From: Apiosordaria backusii
Lineage: Eukaryota > Ascomycota > Sordariomycetes > Sordariales > Lasiosphaeriaceae
Assembly (NCBI GenBank): GCA_030549205.1
Contig: JAUKTV010000003.1
Coordinates: forward strand, 1,488,001 to 1,552,000
DNA: 64,000 nt
Direction: 5' to 3'
Every line of letters starts with the position of its first letter. The first letter of the stretch is position 1. Positions 13,592 to 25,400 of this stretch are shown here, piece after piece. The notes under the pieces are model-generated. The model was not told the DNA's origin. It was given only the letters and a program-made list of their open reading frames with translations, and ran no database searches. A program made the position numbers and the translations under genes.

Positions 13592-14895
13592 ATAGGGGCA
13601 TTTTTTAATAGCTATTTAAAAGAGGAGAATTATATAGCTATATTTAAAGGCTTTTATAAGTTCTATTAAAAAGCAAACTTAGCTATTAAAGCTAAGCTAT
13701 ATAGACAAGGCTTTAGGCTTAAAACCAGTTAAATAATTCGCCTTTTTAAAGCCCTATATAGCCTAAAGTAGAGCCCTAGACTTTAGTAAGCTAAACTTAC
13801 TAAGCTATTAAAAGAAGAGGGTTTTATAGCGCTAATTTCTAACTCTACTATTTTCTATAATCCTAAAGCTAAGATTTTTATAATAACCTACGTTAATAAT
13901 TGTTTAATTATAGGCTTTAATAAAGCCTATATTTAACAGCTTAAGAAAAGCTTAAATAAGGTCTATCCGATAGAAAATAAAAGGCCGACTTCCTTCTTTT
14001 TAAAGGTTTAAATAATAAAGGATAAACGTCGCTCTCTTCTATAGCTTAGTTAAATCTAGTATATATAGAAGGCAATTAAGACCTTTGGCTTTAAAAATAG
14101 CTATAAAATACTAATTCCCTTATAGCCTAGAATAGTAGTTTAATATAAAGACCCTAAACTAAAAGGAAGTTCTATAAGTAAGTTAGATTATATACTATTT
14201 TAGTATATAGTAGGTACTATAATATATTTAATAACCTAAATAAGGCCTAATATTACTTTCGTAGTATAATGGTTTTTAAGGAGTATATAATAATTTACTA
14301 TAGTAAGCCTAAATGCTATTAAAAACCTTTTAAAATATTTAAATAGTATAGAGAATTTAGTAATTATCTATAGCTATACTATTAGACTTACTGAAAAAAA
14401 GAGCACTATAGTACTTATAGGCTTTATAGATTTAGATTTTATAGAGGACTTAAAGGACTTAAAATCTACCTATAGCTTTATATTTAAAGTAGTTAAGGGC
14501 CTTATAAACTGAAAATTAAAGAAGGCTAGTATTATAAGCCTCTTTACTTTAAAGGTTAAAACCGATATACTTATTAAAGCTATTTATAAGGCTCTATAGA
14601 TTAGAAGGATTTATAAGAAGCTAGGGTATACTTTAATAGGCTTTACCTTTTTATATAGTGATAATACTAGCTTTATAATTATTACTTATAACCTAGTCCT
14701 TTATAATTGTATTAAATATATATTACTAAAATACTATTAAGTTAAAGAGTAAGTTAAGGCATTATAGGTTACTATTAATTACTTAAATACTAAATAAATG
14801 CCAGCTAACGGACTGATTAAATTACTGGCTAGTTAAAAATTTAAAACCTTTATAGGTCTTTTAGGCTTAAGGAATAGGCCTATAGAGAAAAAGTT
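13587..14895 (+). mobile_element. Copia-type LTR retrotransposon, right part, RIP-degraded
   Basis: Continuation of the + strand Copia element after the Gypsy insertion. The reverse-transcriptase frame resumes at the A-F-(L)-N motif just after 13,591. An RNase H segment lies near 14,360-14,700 and shows the pattern D-x-D-x-x-x-D-L-K-D-x-K-S-T followed by W-K-x-K-K. The C-terminal motif 'ADGLxKxLxxxKF' is recognisable near 14,800-14,880 with RIP stops. No intact frame remains. Confidence 0.75.
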
Positions 14896-15959
14896 AGTAA
14901 AGGAATAGATTAGAAAACCACCCTCCTTATATTTAATTTTCCTTTATAATTTAGCTTATAAAAGTAGTTACTTAACGTTTAAATATATAGGCCTTAATGC
15001 CTTATATACTTTATATTTTAGTTTTTTAATTAGCTAGTTAGTTTATTAGTTTTAGCTTACTATAGTAGGCTTTAGATTTAAATTTAGGCTTACCATTTAT
15101 TATAAGTAAAGAAGGGATATTAAACTAGGTTTCTATAAGGCTTAAGTTTATAGTAGGTAGCTGCTATTATACTATATAGTGGAAGCTTAAATTAGAAAGC
15201 CTATCTGTTAGTTACTTAGTACTTACTTAGTACCTTACTTTACTGTAGGGCTATTTAAAGGCCTATATCCTGTTAACTAGTAGGCTAAATTGCTTATAAT
15301 TTTATATTTAGGTTATTAAGGCCTACTACTGTAGGTAGTATAAGTGGCCTAACCCTGACCCTATATTGACCTGTACTTTAGGTTAGAGGTGCTTGGTTTT
15401 GCGGCCCTTTTATATAGCCGTAAGTCGATTTTTAGAGAGCTGTAAACTATATTAACTTAGCTGCTTATAAGACCTATAGCTAACTACTAGGCTAGCCAAA
15501 TTAGCTAAGAATTGGTAGGCCTATAGTTAAGTAGGTATATTATTACTTTATTAAATTATAGGCCTGTAGGCCCTATAGGTCAGAAGCTATAGAGGGCTTA
15601 GTAAGTGGTTTATAGGGCTTAGTAAACCTTAGGGTCAACTAAGCCGTACTTTGGCCTATCTGTCCGCTAGGATGTGTAAGGTACCGTACGTTAGTCAGTA
15701 GGTATGTGGTAGAGGTCGAGTACGAACCTTATTATAGAGATTATTACAGTGGATTTATAGAAGGCTAGTACTATAATACAATTATTTACCTACTATATTT
15801 CTATCCTGCAGTACTTGCAAGGTGCTGTATTCTAGTACCCTAGCACTAAGCTATAGGTATTATACATAAGACTTCTGCTGCACTGTGAGCTAGTGTGTGA
15901 GCACTAATTACAGAGCCCTTAGGCCTGTAATTGGCCATACCTATTCCAATAATACTATA
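14896..15959. other. Moderately RIP-affected DNA after the Copia pol; possible Copia LTR
   Basis: No open frame longer than 60 codons and no recognisable protein motif. Several parts keep more CA/TG than the surrounding DNA (for example near 15,340-15,420 and 15,700-15,900). The position just after the RNase H remnant, following a purine-rich run near 15,105-15,120, suggests the Copia 3' LTR. No partner copy was identified in the window, so this is inference. Confidence 0.35.
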
Positions 15960-16647
15960 TATTAGTAATCTATACTTTAATAATAGTAAGATTACTATTA
16001 GAAGACTATACTTTAAAAGTCTAAGTTTAAGTTAGATTTTAAAATGGTTAAGTAGTTTAAGGATTAAAGAACGGTACTTAAGTTAATAAAGAGGCTTAAG
16101 TAATAGTAAGTTCTTAAAATAAAGTAAGTATAAAGTATTCAGGGACTTTAAATAAAGTATATAAGTTGCGGTTACTATAAAGGTTAACTATCTTACTTAC
16201 TTTATAGTTTAACTCCTTTAAAGGTAAAGAATTCAGTATATTAAGAGGTTTTTATACGTTAAAGTATAAGGCTAAGTAAATAGTTTATACTATAATGGCG
16301 ATATGTTTATAATAAGTATACGATAATAATACAATATAGGTATATTATTCTACTTACATTAAAATCTAACCTTTTTAAAATCTTAAATCTACCCTACTAC
16401 CCTATATACCTTACCGGCAATTTAAGCTTAGCTATCTCCTTCGGAGATCTCTTTCTACTATAGGATCCTATAGCTTACTTTAATCTAACTGTTAGTTAGA
16501 TGTATATATAAGCGTTTAACTATTGTAACTACGTTGCTTACGTTGCGCCGACAAACCCTGAAAGGTCTTGTCAAGAGCTAACTGACAGATACTGCCGCCT
16601 TAGCCTGGAACCACTGTTCCCTAGGCCTCCCGAATTGCACCCTGATA
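15960..16647 (-). mobile_element. Truncated second copy of the Gypsy element (internal end plus LTR)
   Basis: The segment aligns with the internal end and LTR of the Gypsy element at about 12,890-13,586. Shared blocks include 'TAAATAAAGTATATAAGTT' and 'TATAAAGGTTAACTATCTTA' near 16,150-16,190, matching about 13,090-13,130. Nothing of its pol remains, so it is a 5'-region-plus-LTR relic in the same orientation. Confidence 0.75.
16239..16647 (-). repeat. Third copy of the Gypsy LTR
   Basis: 409 bp, from TATTAAGAGG to CCCTGATA, colinear with 13176-13586. Its last ~100 bp (16,550-16,640) keeps several CA/TG dinucleotides lost elsewhere. No matching target duplication was seen, as expected for a truncated copy. 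Confidence 0.78.
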
Positions 16648-17960
16648 GGTAATCGTTAAAGATCAAAGATTTATATAATACTTATATAGTAAATAATAAG
16701 TAAAAGGTATATATAGTAATTAGCATTTAATAGTTTATTATTTAATAGTTTAATAAAGGAATATTATAGGCGTATTAAAATAAGTAAATAGAGAGATTAT
16801 TAAAGAGCTTACTTATCTTTCTTTTTTAATCGAGGTATATTAAGGATATTGAGCTTTTATAATAAGCTATTAATAGTTTTAATAGAAAGTGAAGCTATAC
16901 TATACTTATATAAAAGTTATAATCTTTAAAATATATACTTTAAGGGTATTTACTATTTATACTAAAATTGCCGTTACGGTAGTAACTAACGGCGTTTATA
17001 AAGGGCTTAATAAAGAAAGTAGGCTTTTAATTTAAACTGATAATATCCTTTTTCCCGTTTTTATTACGGTTATTAGTATACTTTAAATTAATTATATTAG
17101 AATATATGATACGAAAAGCTTGGGCACCATGTTGTGCACGGGTATCCACAACCTGCAGAGGATACTTGAACAGTTTGTTGGCGTTAGCTTCTTCTTCGCA
17201 GAACAATCATTTGAACACAAACAACTTGCCCCCTATTATTATCATGATACTGTCCGTTACCGTATCAATATACTTATATAAAATATTAGCATTTACGATT
17301 ATAGTAAATTACTTTATTAAAATTAATTAATATTAAACTTATAGCTTAAATATAAACTATCTTTAATATTACTGTATTTAATATTACCTCCTTTACTGAA
17401 AAGCAATTAAAGTAAGGGGGTACTTGGGATTATTATTATAGTTAGTATAGTAAAGATAGGGTAAGGTTATATAATAGTTTATAAAAAAGATATGGAGTAT
17501 AGGATAAAAAAATAAAAATTATAATATTATAGTTTTATATTTAATTATTTAAGCTTTTTATTTTTTACTTCCTTCTCCTTACTTACTTTTCCTTTATTTA
17601 TTTTTAACTTTTTAACTATTTCTTTTTTCTTTTAAACCTTAAATAATATTAAGAATTATACTATATAGCCTATATAGGTATATAAAGAAGAAGTTACTTA
17701 AACGATAATTATATATAAGGGTAATTTTATATATAGATATTAAATAGACTAAGGTTTAAGACCGGAATTAGGTATTTAGTAAATAGAGGGTTTTTATGCC
17801 TTTACTTAATTGCTATTGTAACTATGTAAAGGCTTAAAAGGCTTATACGGAAGGGAGTGTAGGATAACTTTCTAGTTAGGTATTTTCCTATAAACCACCG
17901 TAACTAGTCCGCCACTACCTATCACCAGATAGAAGTGTTATGGGGGCCATACTACTGCTT
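16648..17960. other. RIP-type AT-rich DNA without genes, with one unmutated patch
   Basis: Very AT-rich, TA-dominated sequence without long frames or recognisable transposon motifs. The exception is about 17,115-17,265, which has normal base composition and many CA and TG dinucleotides (for example GGGCACCATGTTGTGCACGG). Composition returns to normal between about 17,860 and 17,960, marking the edge of the RIP block. A small 74-codon frame at 17106-17330 crosses the patch and is probably not a gene. Confidence 0.6.
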
Positions 17961-19650
17961 TGTAGCGGTCGCCTTCGGCGAATAAACGATTCATATATAT
18001 ATACACGCCTTTCGTGCTTCCATACTGTGGACGTCCATAATCATTACCCACTCGAAGGGGAACGCAAGAGACAACGGGGCGAAAGAGAGATTTGTTTGAT
18101 GGTCTAATTGGCGCTTTGGCGTGAAGAAATCGCAGGTTGTTGTGGGAGACGTTTGGAGAAAGGAGACGTTCAGGAGAAAGTATCGTACGGCAAGCTTCCG
18201 GTGAAGAAAACGAAGGTAGCTAAGAAACTCTCCCCGAGCCGATGTAGTGGATGAATGAAGGCCAAGCAACGAAAACCAGCGACGGAAAGTATTCAGTGGG
18301 CTGTTATTGTTAGGACTCGACAATAAATCATCTCTCACGGCGTGGCCCCACATTTCAGCGAACGGGCCAGAAAGCGGTTCACCCTACCGGTATTCACTGC
18401 AGGTTGACGGGACTCTTTCCTTCGGGGCCCCTACGTATAGAGCGTCCTGTAAGAGTATCAGATTGAGGTGCTTCTATTATAGAGCTGCCGGATTAAGATG
18501 CTTTAAGACGAGAAGTTTGAAGGAAAGTCTGGGCATCATGCTATTGCCTCAAGGTTGAATACTACATGGTGTCCATAAAGTCCCACCAGATCTTGGGTGC
18601 TGTTCGCAATCGGAACAAACACCGGTGGGACGAATGGAGGCTCGTGGTTGTTGGAGTGGTTATCTCCAAGCAGCAAGATGTCCAGCTGATGGGACTAGGT
18701 CGTTAAAATACAAATTATGGTGAATATTAAGGAGAACCTCAAGGAGTTACCACATGTTGATGTCAAAATAAAACATTGATATCTCAGGTAATCAGACTCG
18801 AACACTTAAATGCCATCATACCCATATATTGAGTCTCAGCCTGAGACTGTAAGTTCGATGTAAGAGGAGCTATATAGGTACCTTGAACAAGCCATGGCCA
18901 ACAGACCATGTATTGCGCGCTTGCACTTGTCGATGCTGCGAAAAATGAACAGCGTAAAAACAGAAGAAGCCACACAGACAGTACACCAAAACTCCAATCA
19001 TCGAGCCTGTGCCTTAAAAAGGTCCTCTTGATGGCTGTTATCACGATTATAATAAAGTAAAAATAAAACTATATAGATTCGCAAGTGCTAAAAATTGCTG
19101 CACACAGAGCCCGGTTTCACAAGTTGGGAGGGCTGGCGAGACAGATGGCTGTGATCCACCACCGGCTTGAGTTGCGCACCTACGCTAGGCCTCATGTGTT
19201 GGCTGTCTTCATGCAGACAGAGCTCTCGCCCTAACTGCTCAAAAACTCCCATGACCCTTCGTTTTACCGGCAGGAGCTACGTTGGCTGATTCCGCCATGG
19301 CAGTTAGATGAGAAACTCGAGGGCTGGTGAGGCACCACGACTTGTGATATGCAAAACAGAACCACATTTTCGTGACCTGTGCCAGAGCATTGTACCTGCA
19401 CAAGATTGAACATCACATCGTAGCAACCCAATGTTCAACTCCTTCCCAGGCCCTTCTTACAAGGCCGAGTGATTGGAACTGGCGTTTTTCCCGTCAAGCA
19501 CTTTCGGTTCTAGACCGCGCAAAACCCACCGTAACCGAATCTTCCACTCACCCCAAAACTGGACATCTTGTTTCCGCGAGGCGCTCTCCTGGTACGCCGC
19601 AAACGGTCGGGGTATGTTCCGCACTGCCTTCAATGTGAGCTTCTCTGAAC
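17961..19650. other. Gene-poor transition next to the RIP block
   Basis: Base composition is normal. Short open frames exist (for example 18784-19044 - and 17991-18353 -), but none shows a recognisable domain, convincing splice sites or a credible start context. I assign no gene here. The sequence may be decayed accessory DNA like the tail fragment that follows. Confidence 0.5.
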
Positions 19651-19947
19651 CTAATGTACTAGAGTAAAAGGCGAATGCTGATAATCCTGGCCCATATGTT
19701 GTTGTTCTCTATACTCCGACTTCCCAGAGTTGGCGTGCCCAGAGTTAATGTGCCCAGTATTGACGTGCCCATGGTTGGCATGACCAGAGTTGGCATGACC
19801 AAAGTTAGTGTGAGTTGAGGCTGGGTGAGGAGAGGTTGGACGAGTAGAGGTTGAACGAGTAGAGGTTGAACGAGTAGAGGTTGAACGAGTAGAGGTTGGA
19901 CGAGTAAAGGTTGGGTCCGGAGTGGTTGGGTGAGCTATGCCAGCCAT
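19651..19947 (-). pseudogene. Orphan repeat-tail fragment resembling the last exon of the 20711-22481 gene
   Basis: From an ATG at 19947 the frame encodes a Thr/Ser/Pro-rich tandem repeat (TRPTSTRSTST-type units) followed by a H-A-N-S-G-type repeat, then a stop at 19651. The neighbouring family gene ends with the same two ingredients in the same order (TSTQP repeats, then THPTTRHANSG). None of the three conserved exons of that family is visible upstream. The simplest reading is a detached 3' fragment of a duplicated copy. A tiny independent repeat protein is possible but less likely. Confidence 0.4.
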
Positions 19948-20710
19948 GTTAACACATATCAGACAGAACACAGTTTAAAGCATCAAAACAGCGGAACACT
20001 ATTCAGCCATTAAAGAGCAGAGTAAGAAAGAAGATAAAACGAAAACCAAAGTGATACCAAAATTGGAGAGGAATTGTGTCAACCGGCAACTAGGGGTTTG
20101 AAATTAGGAGAGTGGCCCGTGAAGCCTCGCTGCCGGCATCGCATGCTTCACGAGCTGAGAGAAAGTACGATGTCGGCTGAGCGTTGGCCATATCACCCGC
20201 TTTGGTTACTCTGGACCCTCGCGGGTTCTTGCGTAAGGTCTTTCCCCTATTGTCGTTCGTAACCTTATTACGTTTACGTTGCTAGGTGAGTGTTAGCTGG
20301 CTGCTTCCTATGAACCACAAACTGGCACTGACAACACTAACAGTCAGAAAAAGCCACAGTAAAAAAAGAAAGATAATAAGAAGGAAAATTAAATAACTAA
20401 AATGCAAAGAGAAAGAAGAAGAGACAATGCTATGAGCGTAAAGACACGCTGATGGATAGCAGGAATGTATAAATCCTGCTGATAAGTAGCGAGAAATTAT
20501 GATCGTCGTTGGCAGGTACCAAGAATGTAGCAGTCCTGCTGCCAGGTAGTAACAATATGTGAGTCCCGCTGCCGGGGAGTGGCAAGAATATATGAGCCAT
20601 GCTGTGAAGAAGCAAGAATGCTATGAGTGCCCAGCCGTCAATTACCAATTGGCCCTTTCCACGAGCTCATTGAACGTCTGATCATCCAGTTCAGACTCCG
20701 GGTTGTCAAT
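19948..20710. other. Non-coding spacer with imperfect repeats
   Basis: Mostly 3' flank of the family gene at 20711-22481 (- strand). Between about 20,455 and 20,640 there are four imperfect ~30-60 bp units, each containing AAGAATGT/AATATGT followed by TCCTGCTG or CCGCTGCC. No credible gene was seen. Confidence 0.45.
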
Positions 20711-22481
20711 CTATTGGAAACTTTGTTGGAAATTGACAAAGTCGTCGTAGGACGCAAGGGCAAAATACCCGTGGTTGTCGTCTGATGTTGGGGATGGCTC
20801 GGAGATGAGCGAATCCCGCTCGACAACCGAAAAGACCGGGTTTCTCAGCTGAGCAGCGCTCTGGTAGGAGCCAGTGGAGGTGTGCGGAAGCGCAGTGTAA
20901 CCAGAATTGGCGTGCCGAGTGGTTGGATGAGTAGAAGTTGCGTGAGTAGAGCTCGGGTGAGTAGCAGGTGGATCCGGCGTAGAGGTTGGCTGAGTAGAGG
21001 TTGGCTGAGTAGAGGTTGGCTGAGTAGAGATTGGCTGAGTAGAGGTAGGTCGAGTCGAGGCCGGCTGAGTCGAGGTCGCGGGAATCGGAGCCTTAGAGGG
21101 TCCAACTACCTTCTTGCTCCCCTGGCTCCTGTAGCCACGGGGATTCTGCCTCCACTTATCTCCTCTGTTGTCGTTGATCCTCTTATTTCGGACGCGTTGC
21201 TGCGGAAGTGTTAGCTCACAGGACCCATAGATCAAAACGAATAGCGTCTCTTTGTAACATACTGCAAGTTCGTACTCAGGCCTCGCCACAAGGCGGACCA
21301 TTGTTGGGATGGTGACGAGATTTTGAATCGAGGCCTTTGACCGCTATCAAATAGTTAGCAGGACTTGAATAAATAACTTTGCAGCAAATGATGTCTCCAA
21401 CTCGGGATTAAACAAGAAGGGGTTTGCTGAACCGGAATGTGGACCAGTCGTCATTGTTGATAGAAAACCCCATAAAATGATCGCTGGAAGACCCTTTGTG
21501 GTCGCACCCAAATTTGGAAGGAAGGCGATGGATTTCTTACCTTGACGCAGTTAACAATCTTTTCCCATCTATCGGCAAGTGTCCCGTAGTGAGCAACAGG
21601 AAAGTCCTTGGCCTTTTGGGGAGCGACTACAAACGACCCCGTTTGGGCATAAATTGCCTGCTCCTGTAAAAAGCGTCAGTCTAGCCGCGAAGTGTGTAAA
21701 CGAGACCGTAATTACATACGAGAATATCCCAGCACATAAGTTCTAGTCGACTGTCCCCCATCTCTCTGATCTGCGTGACGCTCGTGCCAGCACGAGTGCC
21801 GGCATTGGCGACATCATCTGGATCACCATCGATCATATCGGTTTCATCTCTGGCAGCCTCAAAAAGAGTTTTCACCATCTTGATTTTATCCTCAAAAGTC
21901 AAGTCAGCAACACCGGAGGCTACAATAGCCCCTGGGTGCTTCGCTTGCCAAAATGCAATGTCCTCACTCCGTTGCTTCACACGGCGATTCTGGAGATCCG
22001 CCATAGATGTGGCGAAGCCGTGAGGACTAGAACTAGGCCTTGCAGCCCGGTCTTCGGTTGCTTGAGGATGCTGGTGTGTGGGTGCGTCAAAACTTGAATT
22101 GAGTCGAGCTCGATGGAGCCTGCCAATCGCGTGAGAGCCGTTCATATCCAAATAACTGGTGTCTTCGGAGATAGATCGAGTAGGCTTGACACCGCTATCA
22201 GCGCGGGAGCTGCTCATGTCTGAGTGGACACAGTATTCGGCAGTAGGTGAAATAAAGGGGCTACTGATATCAGCTCGAGAACCGTCCATGTTTGAATACA
22301 TATCGTACCCAGGGGTGCGGAGAGGGAAGGGGTTACTGCTATCCACGGGCGGGCTGTTCATATTCCAGCGGGCGCTGTCTCCGGCGTTGAGTCGACTGAA
22401 AAGATTACTGCTGTTGGCGTCGGTGTTGTCTATGCCCGAATAATCGCTATAGCGAAGTCCTCTTCTCTGAGGTTCGTTCAT
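20711..22481 (-). CDS. Unrecognised four-exon paralogue family, member 1 (484 aa)
   Basis: I do not recognise this family. Exons are 22481-21720, 21663-21541, 21343-21263 and 21199-20711, all phase 0, with donors GTATGT, GTAAGA, GTATGT and clear branch sites such as GCTAAC. The start ATG at 22481 was chosen because it begins the product's Asn/Ser-rich region and fits the other members. Residues 1-190 are hydrophilic with degenerate repeats around the motifs S-x-M-x-x-S-R-A-D and S-S-P-F. The family block ends exon 1 (LELMCWDIL, residues 246-254). Exon 2 gives 41 residues with a Y-x-x-L-x-x-R-W motif, and exon 3 gives 27 residues ending VARPEYELA. Exon 4 starts basic, then carries S-T-Q-P-T repeats (about residues 364-418) and ends acidic. 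There is no signal peptide, membrane helix or known catalytic motif. Members at 27135, 31771 and 35964 share the architecture. Function unknown. Confidence 0.85.
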
Positions 22482-25400
22482 CGTCTGTGGTTTGGTATCA
22501 GCGGGGGCGCTCGACGTTTGGTGCGAATAAAATCGCGAAATTGAGGTCGTTCCAGATCCTTGACAGGAGAAGAGAAAGTAGCAGAACCGTTGGGTGTGAG
22601 GGAAGAGGCAAGGGGATGGGGACGATATCGGATTCAAATGTAGGATGATGAAAGGCCTGATTTCGTACAACTTACCACGGATGTTGACCGTCTAGAAATA
22701 AGTTGACGAGGCGTTGTTGCAGTCGAGAAAGATAGGCTTGAAGGCGAGCTTGAGCTTGTCTTGCAACCTTGGAGGACTGCGGAGGTGTGACGAGTGGAAA
22801 GAAAGTGGGTGAGAGGGCTGTGGGAGGAAATAAATAAGGCAATAGTGGGCTCTCATCACTGATGATGCTCCTGGTACTGCCGGCTGAAGACGCGTTGGGC
22901 AGGTGCAGAACAGTGAGCACAGGAGCGACAATGCGATTCACTTCGTGGCCCCAGTAGCCTATCTGTTCAGAGCATTTGAAGTATTCGGGAGGCTGGTCCA
23001 GAATAAAAAGCTGTCTAAAAAGGTCTCAAAGTTGAGATAAAATATGGGGGATAAGCAAGCGCGATGATAAAGGTTACCTGGAACCGAATTCCACACCAGA
23101 CCATTCAACAATGCTACATAGCCCACATTCTACCCATCTGCCATGCGCCATCATCCAGCGCATAAACCCGCCGGATTCGTTGTGATGAGTTGATCTTTTC
23201 AGCAGGTCTCCAAGTAACACTAAAGATTCGCCGTGTATTTATAGCCAAGGGGAGCATATCCCAATATTCCCCCTTCCGGTGTCATCGATCTTGTTAGGGC
23301 TCTCCTATTGACCATCTATCTTCAAGACAACTACATTTTTCTACGTGGAGATGGTAACCCAACAAGCACATTCGTAAGATGCCGGGCTGCAAGCATTAGT
23401 CTGGAACAGGTCGGGACAGGAGACCAAATATATACCCACCTCAAGACCTCTCATGTGTCATCCATTTTGTTTAATCATCGCAATTTCGCAAACAAACACC
23501 CGTTGCGACCTACAACTTCACCAGATGCCTCGGACGCAACATAAAAACCCGCCCATCAGTTGAGTTTGCCATTAAGCAACCACCTAGGTGTAGGTAGTCA
23601 TCCTCATAACATCATCTCCCCGTCCACATGCAGGTTCCGTGTAGTCTTCTCGTAAAGCGTACATGGTGTCCCACTCTGATACGGGTAACTCCGATCCTCA
23701 TGAACTTGGTAATCCAAGCAAACAGTGACTCTTCCAAATGTCCAGTGATATTGCTTGGCAATCTCAATCCCCTGGTCTTGACCCCCTTTCACCCCTGACT
23801 CAACCGTCGTCTAGCGCAACACCCGAAGTAGTGCCGACACAACCACACTTCCTCCACCTTGCCAAACCTTAAATCAACCACCATCCGTCAATCTTCAAAC
23901 CACAATGACACCAGGATTGACAGGCAAACTGTCAACAAGCGCCGCAATGCTCTTGCCTGCGCCAAACTGCACACTGAGCCAGGCACACTTGACACCGTCA
24001 GGACCCTAACCATGCAGCATCCGCACACCAGCTGACAAGTGCCTCCATCCATGCAGTGCAAGCCCTACCTGATGCCTCCATCTCTGAGCTGACAGATTGG
24101 TAGGAAAAGTCTGCTTTCCCTCTAAATATGCAAAAACGGGCTTCTTTTCTTTGTGCTAATTTAGAGGAGCTCCCTGGACTGGGGTCAGATGATGGTTTCG
24201 GGCGGCACCCACCGACCGTCTCACGCGGCAGAACAGCGGCGAAGGTTCTTCCAGTCTTGTCACGCCCTCAACCCAGGGGTATATTCTCCCTCAAGAGTAT
24301 TTGTTTCTAGGTCGCTTTTGTGACTTTTGGGCCAATTGCTCTCATAGTCGAGGATGAACATAACAACGCTAGGACCCTGGGTTGGTATCTTGTCTCCGCG
24401 AACTGGTTAGCCTCTTCAACTCATCTACTGAAGCAAGGAACTTACCCTAGACGTTCGGGGCAAACTCTGGCTCTTAACGTTGCGCTTGTGCCGGTCGTGA
24501 GGGTGACGGCTGCCGTTTTTCAACGTTGAGCTTTCAGGGGTGCAAAAGGGGGTGTTCATCCTTGGCCAATCAGGTCAGGCCTTGATTCCCTAATCAGGCA
24601 GGCGATGGTGGGGTAAGGTGGGACAACCATGCATCTGATCCTTCAACCGCATGCCATCAAACCCAGCCCTGATCTTGTGGAAACACTCGTCTGTGGTTGA
24701 GGTGGACTCGAGGTGGACTTGCGCCCGAATAACTGTGCGTTGTTGAACAGGGATACCAATGACGGATTTAGAGGCACTGCTCCTCCCGTCAAACCCAGGC
24801 CAGACATGTCTGTTCTTCGGTCGGAGGACGTTTGCTGGGTTTATGTCGGGTTCCTCGTATGTGGATGCTGGTTGGGGATTGAAGACTTTCAGTAGCGCGT
24901 GTAAGTCCCATTTTCAGGAACAGAACATTTTCCCGGTTTTACATCCGCGGTGGATGGTACCGTCTGAATGTTTTGGATGGAATAAATAGGCGACAGCCTC
25001 ATGATGTAGTTCCTCTGTATGTCGAAACCTTTGACGTTTTTCTCGAGTATAACAGGGCTCTGATCCCTTTCTTTGCTGGGCTCTGAGGCTGCTTCAAATG
25101 TTGATGAAAATTCCCTGCTTCCGATTGAGAATGTGTCAGTCTTGCCAGTAAACTCCTGAGAGCTGACCACATAATCACCCCCATTTGCCCATCATTCTTG
25201 GTGAAAAGCCGCCCCACAACATCCTCAGCTCTAACATGCTCCTCCATCGAAAGTACTCTCAAGTCTAGAGATCGTAGAGGGACAGCCCCACAATAGGAGT
25301 GGCTAACCGACCTTAGAGCAACATCATATATCTTCGAAAGCGGCTTTATGGGACCGCTTAAACCTAGAGATTAGGTTGTTGGTATCCGATGCGCAGAGGG

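Noticed and set aside
20882..21214. Arg/Ser/Trp-rich repeat frame on the + strand
   Set aside because: It is the antisense shadow of the S-T-Q-P-T repeat tail of family member 1.
24999..25262. Possible further family copy (frame with a VIMWSAL stretch like LMSWEAL)
   Set aside because: No GT donor follows the stretch and no exon 2, 3 or 4 counterpart is found downstream; coincidence.
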